In this document: piece after piece, positions 1-6,397 of the stretch
How positions within the stretch are numbered: the first letter of the stretch is position 1
Layout of the letters: every line of letters begins with the position of its first letter
NCBI GenBank assembly: GCA_023228705.1
Contig: JALOAS010000100.1
Coordinates: 1-9,918 of the forward strand
Direction of reading: 5' to 3'
Source: Ottowia sp.
GTDB lineage: Bacteria; Pseudomonadota; Gammaproteobacteria; Burkholderiales; Burkholderiaceae_C
Length of the DNA: 9,918 nucleotides
Translations under genes and position numbers: made by a program
Notes under the pieces: model-generated
The model's input: only the letters and a program-made list of their open reading frames with translations
What the model was told of the DNA's origin: nothing
The model's database searches: none

Positions 1-448
1 TGCTAGTGACTATTTTGGTCGATCAGTAGCTATATCGGGAGATAGTAACACAGCTATAGTAGGAGCCTATGGTGATGATGATTTAGGATCTAGTAGTGGA
101 TCAGCTTATATCTTTACTAGATCAGGATCTACCTGGACTGAACAGGCTAAGCTACTAGCTAGCGATGGAGCTGCTGATGATTGGTTTGGACATTCAGTAG
201 CTATATCGGGAGATGGTAATTCAATTGTGATTGGAGCTAGAAATCATATATCCGGAACAGGAGCTGTTTATGTATTTACTTATGACGGTAGTAACTGGAC
301 AGAGAATATTAAACTGACAGATAGTCAAGGTACTTCTAGTAATCAATTCGGTCATTCAACAGCTATGACTCCTGACGGTGTTAATGCGTTAATAACCTCC
401 ATTGGCTATGATAGCGGTAAAGGATGTTTTCACTATTTTACAGCTTAA
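1..448 (+). CDS. Propeller-repeat (FG-GAP-like) fibre protein, C-terminal part (5' end outside window)
   Basis: The reading frame is open from base 2 to the TAA at 446-448, with no start in the window that would make sense, so the gene begins upstream. It encodes about 148 residues made of almost three repeats of about 55-57 aa. Each repeat carries the pattern FGxSVAISGDGN, then IVGA, then GSAYIFTRSGSTWTEQAKL, an FG-GAP or integrin-like propeller blade. The last repeat is degenerate (ends in FHYFTA) and stops just after the Y-x-F strand, as in the two complete paralogues nearby. Its DNA matches the 641-aa fibre gene closely: for example, 192-219 is identical to 8223-8250, and 158-181 to 8189-8212. 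Probable role, by analogy with those paralogues: surface-binding tip of a virion fibre. The repeat identity is clear; the fibre role is inferred, since the N-terminal anchor is not visible. Confidence 0.85.
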   Translation, partial: ASDYFGRSVAISGDSNTAIVGAYGDDDLGSSSGSAYIFTRSGSTWTEQAKLLASDGAADDWFGHSVAISGDGNSIVIGARNHISGTGAVYVFTYDGSNWTENIKLTDSQGTSSNQFGHSTAMTPDGVNALITSIGYDSGKGCFHYFTA

Positions 449-454
449 CATATA

Positions 455-486
455 AGACAGATAGCTGCCTAGGCAGCTATCTGTCT
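455..486. terminator. Perfect palindrome, probable bidirectional terminator between convergent genes
   Basis: The arms at 455-470 and 471-486 are perfect reverse complements (16 bp, centred on CCTAGG). In RNA this would fold as a stem of about 14 bp closed by a four-base loop. It lies in the 51-bp gap between two converging genes, where a shared terminator is expected. No long run of T follows on either side, although the flanks are AT-rich, so it could also act as an RNA end-protecting or processing hairpin. Confidence 0.75.
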
Positions 487-499
487 ATTATACCTTTAT

Positions 500-3400
500 T
501 TAATAAAACACATAAGCTGAACCAGCGTCAGTTCCAGCTACTGGATCTTCCATATGAGCGCCTACTAATAGTTCAGTACCGTCTTCTGATAATGATACAG
601 CTATAGCAAAGCTATCATCAGCTTGAGCATCACTAGCTACTAACTTCTTACGCAATATCCAATTATCACCTACTAAAGTAAACACATATACAGCGCCGTT
701 ACCATTAACGTTACGAGCACCTACAGCTAATATGTCGCCATTAGACGATATATCTACAGCGTATCCTAAATAAGAGTTAGCTGTTAGATCAGAACTAATA
801 AGCTTAGCTTGTTGTGTCCAAGTAATCCCAGATCTGGTAAACACATACACTGAACCTAAATCTAAAGCTCCAGTATCATCGTATTGAGAACCAATAGCAG
901 CTGTATTACCATTTGCTGATAGAGCTAAACCTACACCAAATTGGTCACCAGCTACACCATCACTGGCTGTTAACTTAGCTTGCTCAGTCCAGGTAGATCC
1001 ATCAAATGCAAATACATAAACGGCACCTAAATTAGAATCATCATATCTAGCACCTACAAGCATAGTGTTACCACTATCGTTTATCTTTACACATGTACCA
1101 AACTGATCGTTAGCTGCTGCATCACTAGCCATTAACTTCTGTTGCTGAGACCATGAGGTAGTCCCAGTATCATAAGTAAACACATATACAGCACCAGAAC
1201 TTGCTCCATTGGTAGTATCGCCATAAGCACCTAAAGCTACAGTATTTCCATCTGCTGTTATAGATACAGAATAACCTAATTTACTTAATGAAAGGTCTAT
1301 AGGTAGCATTTTGATCTGCTGTGTCCAAGTAGTACCTGTTCTAGTAAAGATATAAGCAGCTCCAGCATCTGCGCCTACATCTGCATCATCAGGAGCCCCG
1401 ATAACAGCTACATTACCATCTTCAGATAAATCCACAGACCAACCAAAACTGCTATAACCTAAACTAGATAGAGATATCAACTTAGCTTGTTGAGTCCAAG
1501 TCCCATTATCTTTAATAAAGATATAAGCAGCCCCTTCATCGGTTCCGTTGGCATTATCATCACCATAAGCTCCTATAATAGCAGTATTACCATCTCCAGA
1601 TAAAGCCGCTGAGTAACCAAAGAAATCACTAGCAGCTCCATCACCAGCTGTTAACTTAGCTACTTCTTCTGTTGGAAAGAATGTAGTGACTGCATCAAAG
1701 ATATAAGCAGCTCCTGCTTCTGTACCAGCTAAGTTATCATCTCCATATGCTCCGATAATAAAACTACTACCATTTGCTGAAGATGCAACAGATACACCAA
1801 ATTGATCACTTATACCGCTGTCTTTACCTACAATCTTGAATGTTTGATTCCAGGTATTAACTGTTCTGGTAAAGATATAAGCTGCACCTGCATCAGCCCC
1901 TTTTTCATTATCGTCAATATAAGCACCTACTATGATAGTAGTAGCGTCTTTAGATATTGAAACATCATTCCCAAACCAGTCATCAACAGCTCCATCGCTA
2001 GCTGTTAGTTTCACTTGCTGAAACCAGCTACTACCTAGTCTAGTAAAGACATAGATAGCTCCAGCATTAGAACCTTTAGTATCATCACCATAAGCGCCTA
2101 CTACAGCTACAGATCCATCTAGTGATAGAGAAACAGAATAGCCAAAACCATCGTCATTCAATCCATCTAGAACTGTTAACTTAGCTTGTTCAATCCATAC
2201 TTCATTAGAGCGCTTATAGACATATGCGGCTCCTTTGAATAATTCACTGCCATGTGAACCTACTATGATTGTTTGACCATCTGTGGATATATCTACATCT
2301 ATACCGAAGTAATCACTTTCTTTATTATCTAGAGATCTGAGTTTAGCTGTTTTAGACCAAACTAATCCATCCCTATCAAATACGTATATAGTACCTGATG
2401 ATAGAGCTACTGTATCTGAATAAGGAGCACTTATAACTACAGTGTTACCATCGCCAGAGATAGCTACTGACCATCCGAAGTAATCACTGCCTAGAATTTC
2501 ATCATCAGTTAACTTAGCTTGTTGAAACCAGTTAGTACCTGTCTTTACAAAGATATAAGCAGCTCCCATATCGGTAGCTGTACCATCTTCCTTATAAGCT
2601 CCAACTACAATGGTATTAGAATCATCAGAAATAGCTACTGAATATCCAAAGAATTCTTCCGTAGTCCCATCATTAGCTACTAGCTTAGCTTGCTCAGTCC
2701 AATTAGTACCATCCTTAATAAAGACATATACAGCACCTTTATTAGTAGAGTTACCTTTAGCTCCAACTACAGCTGTATTGCCATCTCCAGAGATATCTAC
2801 AGCCCATCCAAATGCATCATTGTTAGTAGTGTCTGAACCTAGTAGTTTATTAGTTTCAGTATAAGTACCTTTGGTAGTAAAACTACTAGCTTTAGACCAG
2901 TTACTTAGATAGCCTTCGTTATCTTTGTGTCTTACTCTAGCGTAATACGTAGCTAAAGGACTTAAACCTTCAACAGTCCAGGTAGTTAGATTAACTGTAT
3001 CATCTATACTAGCATAATTAACACTAATAAAATTAGAATCTGTACTTAATTCCCAGTCAGTACTAACATGAGTATATTCAGGTTTATTAGTATAAGCACT
3101 AGATGTTATTGTTACTTCTCTGTTTAAAGCTTGGCTTCCAGAAACAGGACTAATAATTTCAGGTCTATTGGCTTTAGGTTCAACAACGAATAATGATATG
3201 TCTCTACCGTTAATGGTAATAACATCCATACCTGTAGTCAATGGAGCTGTATATTCAATGATATCGTCAATAACTAGAACAGTACCATCTTGAGCTGAAA
3301 CAGTATATGAAGCAGAGCTATCATAATTCGTTATCTTAAATGTACTAGTATAACCAGAAGGAACTGATAAAGGTCCTTCTATAGTAACTTCACTACCACC

Positions 3401-3601
3401 AGAATCAGGTAGTTTATCTGAAGGTACTCTTCCACTAGCATCTAAACTAACGATACCTTCAGCTACATCTATCATATCGTTAGTAACTAACTCTAGATTT
3501 GCAACTGCTTCAGGTATGTTTATACCTGATGTACCGCCTTTCTCTATAGGTAGTACCACTTTACTAAGATCAACTGTGGGATTGTATACATATCTACCCA
3601 T
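500..3601 (-). CDS. Large virion fibre protein: collar motif, Ig-like and FN3-like domains, two predicted seven-bladed propellers
   Basis: A 1033-aa protein with ATG at 3601-3599, preceded by AGGAAGA (complement of 3605-3611). Domains in order: residues about 18-36 carry PIEKGGTSG, the glycine-rich collar motif frequent near phage tail-fibre N termini; about 52-66 carry the LDASGRVPSDKLP linker also typical of fibres; about 72-142 form a beta-rich Ig-like region; about 146-243 resemble a fibronectin type III domain; 251-1033 are fourteen FG-GAP-like repeats of 49-60 aa. No signal peptide or membrane helix is visible. Repeat 7 (588-647) lacks the usual GxTWTQQ stretch and has a longer, unusual end (FFPTEEV), suggesting the seam between two seven-bladed propellers. 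The protein ends at SAYVFY, after the Y-x-F strand. It is last in a leftward block after two virion-type genes. The likely role, inferred, is host-surface binding as a tail or baseplate appendage. Confidence 0.85.
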   Translation of the reverse strand: MGRYVYNPTVDLSKVVLPIEKGGTSGINIPEAVANLELVTNDMIDVAEGIVSLDASGRVPSDKLPDSGGSEVTIEGPLSVPSGYTSTFKITNYDSSASYTVSAQDGTVLVIDDIIEYTAPLTTGMDVITINGRDISLFVVEPKANRPEIISPVSGSQALNREVTITSSAYTNKPEYTHVSTDWELSTDSNFISVNYASIDDTVNLTTWTVEGLSPLATYYARVRHKDNEGYLSNWSKASSFTTKGTYTETNKLLGSDTTNNDAFGWAVDISGDGNTAVVGAKGNSTNKGAVYVFIKDGTNWTEQAKLVANDGTTEEFFGYSVAISDDSNTIVVGAYKEDGTATDMGAAYIFVKTGTNWFQQAKLTDDEILGSDYFGWSVAISGDGNTVVISAPYSDTVALSSGTIYVFDRDGLVWSKTAKLRSLDNKESDYFGIDVDISTDGQTIIVGSHGSELFKGAAYVYKRSNEVWIEQAKLTVLDGLNDDGFGYSVSLSLDGSVAVVGAYGDDTKGSNAGAIYVFTRLGSSWFQQVKLTASDGAVDDWFGNDVSISKDATTIIVGAYIDDNEKGADAGAAYIFTRTVNTWNQTFKIVGKDSGISDQFGVSVASSANGSSFIIGAYGDDNLAGTEAGAAYIFDAVTTFFPTEEVAKLTAGDGAASDFFGYSAALSGDGNTAIIGAYGDDNANGTDEGAAYIFIKDNGTWTQQAKLISLSSLGYSSFGWSVDLSEDGNVAVIGAPDDADVGADAGAAYIFTRTGTTWTQQIKMLPIDLSLSKLGYSVSITADGNTVALGAYGDTTNGASSGAVYVFTYDTGTTSWSQQQKLMASDAAANDQFGTCVKINDSGNTMLVGARYDDSNLGAVYVFAFDGSTWTEQAKLTASDGVAGDQFGVGLALSANGNTAAIGSQYDDTGALDLGSVYVFTRSGITWTQQAKLISSDLTANSYLGYAVDISSNGDILAVGARNVNGNGAVYVFTLVGDNWILRKKLVASDAQADDSFAIAVSLSEDGTELLVGAHMEDPVAGTDAGSAYVFY
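503..2851 (-). repeat. Array of fourteen diverged FG-GAP-like repeats (coding)
   Basis: Fourteen consecutive in-frame units cover residues 251-1033. Their lengths are 54, 57, 57, 54, 57, 58, 60, 58, 57, 58, 54, 57, 53 and 49 aa. The consensus is AKLxASDG, then DxFGxSVAIS.DGNT, then VGAYxDD, then GAAYIFTRxGxTWTQQ. Units 1-7 occupy 1661-2851 and units 8-14 occupy 503-1660. The units differ from one another much more than those of the rightward 641-aa gene, implying an older array or one under diversifying change. Confidence 0.9.
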
Positions 3602-3644
3602 GATTCTTCCTGTTTTTAATTACATTTAAAAATACATAAGAGAC

Positions 3645-3684
3645 CATAGGTAATCCCCTATCTATAGACAGATTGATACCTATG
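3645..3684 (-). terminator. Imperfect hairpin with downstream T-rich stretch, possible terminator or attenuator
   Basis: CATAGGT (3645-3651) pairs with ACCTATG (3678-3684), and AATC (3652-3655) pairs with GATT (3671-3674), leaving a three-base bulge. On the minus strand it lies just after the stop of the 109-aa gene and is followed by TTATGTATTTTTAAA. It could reduce read-through into the 1033-aa fibre gene and so set a lower expression level for it. The stem is weak compared with the other hairpins in the window. Confidence 0.45.
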
Positions 3685-3691
3685 AACTTCA

Positions 3692-4021
3692 TTAAGGTGT
3701 TGGTAGAGGTTGCTCTAAACCATTTACACGAATAGCTAAAGCGTCACTGTCTGCATTTACAATGATCTTTTCATTAGTAGAACAAATAAGAGCAGTACGT
3801 TCAAAAGAACCCTTAGCTGGAATAATGATATCATATTCAATGAAATCTTCTAAACTAGGGATACTATTAAGTCCTATAGATAGTCTCATTGTTACATCTA
3901 CAGAACTAGTGTTACTTATGAGGATATTTAAAGTAGTAAACTCTACAGTAGTAGGTACTGTATAAACTACTAAATTGGTGTTATTTACGCTTACACCACC
4001 GCCAAGACGACCATTAGCCAC
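3692..4021 (-). CDS. Small beta-rich virion protein of the MANGRLG type
   Basis: A 109-aa protein starting with GTG at 4021-4019. An AGGAG six bases upstream and an in-frame stop overlapping it (4031-4033) fix this start; no ATG is available near the N terminus. The N terminus MANGRLGGG followed by VVYTVPTTVEFTTLNILISN, and the later IEYDIIIPAKGSFERT and IRVNG stretches, match from memory a family of short proteins common in phage structural regions: an all-beta protein that starts MANGRL and ends with a VRVNG-like strand. Those proteins are usually annotated only as virion or tail-associated. There is no membrane segment or signal. It sits 27 bp after the 323-aa gene and before the 1033-aa fibre, so a decoration, collar or fibre-connector role is plausible but not shown. 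Family recognition is moderate; precise function unknown. Confidence 0.8.
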   Translation of the reverse strand: MANGRLGGGVSVNNTNLVVYTVPTTVEFTTLNILISNTSSVDVTMRLSIGLNSIPSLEDFIEYDIIIPAKGSFERTALICSTNEKIIVNADSDALAIRVNGLEQPLPTP

Positions 4022-4027
4022 TATGAA

Positions 4028-4032
4028 CTCCT
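4028..4032 (-). promoter_or_regulatory. Ribosome binding site deciding a GTG start
   Basis: The minus strand reads AGGAG here, six bases before the GTG at 4021-4019. The in-frame TAG at 4033-4031 overlaps the site, so no longer start is possible. Confidence 0.75.
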
Positions 4033-4048
4033 AATGTTGATATTTAAA

Positions 4049-5020
4049 TTATTTACTAGCAAGAATAAAGAAACTAGTTGGAGTTAAGATGCTCCGAACT
4101 GATGAACCTTCATCTTCTTGTAGAATTTGTAAAACGTTAGCTAAAGTAACATATTTATTAGCTGGTATCTTATTAGCTACTTCGTTACCGTCAGCTAAAG
4201 GAAGATTTTGTACGGAACCTAACCCTACTTGTGCTGCAGTAGTTTGATGAGGATTTTCAGTATCAACTAAGTGTTGATTGAAGATACTTAAATCTAAAGC
4301 AGGACTAGAGATATATTGAATAATCTGTCTAAGAGTAACATACTTATCGATCAAGCTTAAGTTTTGAACTTCTTGATCACTAGCTAACCCTAAGTTAACC
4401 ACAGCTCCTAAACCTATATCACCCTTAGTCATACTGTGTACATTACCAGTGGCGAATACGTGACTCATATAGCCACTACTAGTACTAGGTGATCCACCTA
4501 CTGTATTAGCTATGTTATTAATAGCATCGATCAAATGGACATGACCAAATACAGTATCCATATGCTGCGCATGATCTGTAGGTGGAAATTGATTAGGTTT
4601 ATTAGTAACTATATCCCATACTGTAGTACGAGGATTATATACTAGTTCATATAACCTTTCAAGTACATAAGTAGAGTCTGCAGTCCATTCACCGCCTATA
4701 GTTTGATAATCAATCTTAATAACACCATTGATTAAATCAGTATTAATCGTAACACCACCATAAAGCATCTTACCTACAGAACGACTACCGTCGATATAAG
4801 GTAAACAGATAGTATAATCTACATCTGGTATGAGTTCTCTAGTAACACCGCCGATATCTGTATGTTTGACTTTGAAATTGTCCAGATAAAATGGGGCAAA
4901 CTTAGGTATAATAATACGATATGTATTTTCATTTATCTCTGTTAGCACATGGATTTCATCTGTAATTAGATTACTGGGTGCTATGCCAGTAAGATCTAAC
5001 GGATAAGTTACATCAGGCAT
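4049..5020 (-). CDS. Baseplate or tail-fibre-region virion protein with duplicated NxH...GLG module
   Basis: A 323-aa protein with ATG at 5020-5018, preceded by AAAGGA (complement of about 5026-5031). Residues 1-110 form a beta-rich domain (IPKFAPFYLDNFKVKH, then a VDYTICLPY segment), likely a virion-attachment part. The C-terminal half carries two copies of a module of about 63 aa. Copy 1 is about 187-237 (GNVHSMTKGDIGLGAVVNL, then DKYVTLRQIIQYI). Copy 2 is about 250-300 (NPHQTTAAQVGLGSVQNLP, then NKYVTLANVLQIL). The NPHxxT..QVGLGxVxN pattern is a well-known repeat of phage tail-fibre and baseplate proteins. There are further His-rich spots at DHAQHM and GHVHL. It is the first gene of the leftward block that ends in the giant fibre, so it may be the baseplate connector for that fibre. 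The virion role is well supported; the exact position is inferred. Confidence 0.85.
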   Translation of the reverse strand: MPDVTYPLDLTGIAPSNLITDEIHVLTEINENTYRIIIPKFAPFYLDNFKVKHTDIGGVTRELIPDVDYTICLPYIDGSRSVGKMLYGGVTINTDLINGVIKIDYQTIGGEWTADSTYVLERLYELVYNPRTTVWDIVTNKPNQFPPTDHAQHMDTVFGHVHLIDAINNIANTVGGSPSTSSGYMSHVFATGNVHSMTKGDIGLGAVVNLGLASDQEVQNLSLIDKYVTLRQIIQYISSPALDLSIFNQHLVDTENPHQTTAAQVGLGSVQNLPLADGNEVANKIPANKYVTLANVLQILQEDEGSSVRSILTPTSFFILASK

Positions 5021-5130
5021 GAGTATCCTTTCATAGTAAGTTAGCTAAGCCTTCCTTTATTATAAGGGCTATTTGGTCCATAAGATAGCTAACCAAAACC
5101 TAAATCATTTACACATAAAGGAGAAGTTTA
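5021..5130. promoter_or_regulatory. Divergent intergenic region with long imperfect inverted repeat
   Basis: This 110-bp gap separates two divergently transcribed blocks, so both transcripts should start here or read in from afar. GTTAGCTA (5040-5047) pairs with TAGCTAAC (5086-5093). Nested inside, AGCCTT (5047-5052) pairs with AAGGGCT (5064-5070) with one extra base. The minus strand reads TATAAT at 5064-5059, a perfect -10 box for the leftward block, but no good -35 is found 16-18 bp upstream. No sigma-70 promoter is evident on the plus strand. A phage-specific promoter or operator is possible. Confidence 0.5.
5117..5123 (+). promoter_or_regulatory. Strong ribosome binding site deciding a GTG start
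   Basis: AAAGGAG lies seven bases before the GTG at 5131. An in-frame TAA at 5116-5118 overlaps the site and rules out a longer start, and no nearby in-frame ATG competes. Confidence 0.8.
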
Positions 5131-6381
5131 GTGTATCAGTTTCGTAAAGCTATAGTACTACCTAGAACTATAGGATCACAATGGCAAGAAGTAGATATTC
5201 AGAATAATCTAGTATTTCAGGTATTTACTGATTACTCTAAAATATATTTAGTACTATATCATCCTATATTAGATCAGGAAGTATTTGTTGACATGGATAC
5301 TTTGAAATCTGAATATAGTAGCTTTAACGATACTATTAACGTTATGCTTCTTGATATAGGTAATAGAACGTTAGATACAGTTTCTGAACTACCTAATACT
5401 GACGTGAAGTACGCTAAATACAGTGATGCTATTTATGCTGAATATAAAATTGAACCAGTTATAACTGGTGTAGTAGTACCAACTGCAACATATCCTTCTG
5501 TTGAGTACACAGACTTAAAAGTAACTAGACCTAAGTATAATACTGACATGGGTCTTTTACATAATAACTGTCTGTTATCTGTAAATGGTTATTTCCATAT
5601 GACTGATACAGATGGTGAAGCTGCTTATATCTATGATGGCGCTGTCACTATGCGTAAGAGTAAGTTAGCTCATATGGGTATTTGGAGTTTTCTAGATATA
5701 GGTAATCTTAAAAAAGTAAGGATAGATCGAGAATCTATAGTACCTTTAAATGAGGATTCTACCTTAAGAGATAAGATTACATTTACTACTGATGAAGATC
5801 TAGAGAACAAAAGCTACTTTCTAATCTTAGGTGGATATATCGTATTACCTGATGAAGGGATCTTCTGGAGAAACGGTGATACTAGTTTTACTTTAGACTT
5901 AAATAGATTACCATACATAGAACGCTTATATGAGAGTGGTCTAAGCTTAGATCTATCATCTCTGAATTTAACAGATAGTACTTTAGCTGAAAATCTAATA
6001 AACACAGATGAAGTATGGTCTGATGAAGTTATTAAGAATTACCTAACTCTTTCACAAACCTTCTTAGTTATAGTAGATATACCCTATATGGTAAGTAAGA
6101 AAGTTCATATTAGAAATAGTAATTTACCAGGTATGTTTACTTGTTATCAGAATCCTACATATCCGTTAATAGTAGGTCATGGTAGAACTGCTGAGTATTG
6201 GAAAACTGAAGAAGATGGGCATTGGTCTGTTACAGTTCAAGATGCATATTACAGGGACTATGTACTTAGAACTAAACCAATTAAGCAATTCGTTAACGTA
6301 AATGATCATCTAATAAACAATCGAATATATGAGCATGGTAGAGGTTTCTTATTAGAGATAGCAGGCTATGACTCAATTTAA
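5131..6381 (+). CDS. Unrecognised 416-aa protein, probable virion structural protein
   Basis: I do not recognise a family. The start is GTG with a strong Shine-Dalgarno sequence; the stop is TAA at 6379-6381. The protein is tyrosine-rich and beta-strand-like throughout (for example YSKIYLVLYHP, DVKYAKYSDAIYAEYKIEP), with no signal peptide, membrane helix, coiled coil or internal repeat visible. Acidic and basic residues are mixed along its length. It is the first gene of the rightward block, and its stop is 16 bp before the start of the 641-aa fibre, from which it is probably co-transcribed. By position it mirrors the 323-aa protein that heads the leftward fibre block, so a connector, hub or assembly partner for the fibre is a reasonable guess. 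A non-virion role cannot be excluded. The gene call is firm; the function is inferred from context only. Confidence 0.85.
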   Translation: MYQFRKAIVLPRTIGSQWQEVDIQNNLVFQVFTDYSKIYLVLYHPILDQEVFVDMDTLKSEYSSFNDTINVMLLDIGNRTLDTVSELPNTDVKYAKYSDAIYAEYKIEPVITGVVVPTATYPSVEYTDLKVTRPKYNTDMGLLHNNCLLSVNGYFHMTDTDGEAAYIYDGAVTMRKSKLAHMGIWSFLDIGNLKKVRIDRESIVPLNEDSTLRDKITFTTDEDLENKSYFLILGGYIVLPDEGIFWRNGDTSFTLDLNRLPYIERLYESGLSLDLSSLNLTDSTLAENLINTDEVWSDEVIKNYLTLSQTFLVIVDIPYMVSKKVHIRNSNLPGMFTCYQNPTYPLIVGHGRTAEYWKTEEDGHWSVTVQDAYYRDYVLRTKPIKQFVNVNDHLINNRIYEHGRGFLLEIAGYDSI

Positions 6382-6397
6382 CAAAGGATAAAAGACT

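Noticed and set aside
424..606. Plus-strand open frame (60 aa) crossing the palindrome and the end of the 1033-aa gene
   Set aside because: It runs through the terminator and out of frame with both flanking genes, with no ribosome binding site.
2610..2864. Open frame on the plus strand inside the 1033-aa gene (84 aa)
   Set aside because: It is antisense to the repeat array, without a plausible ribosome binding site or recognisable protein features. The repeat structure on the minus strand explains the coding signal.
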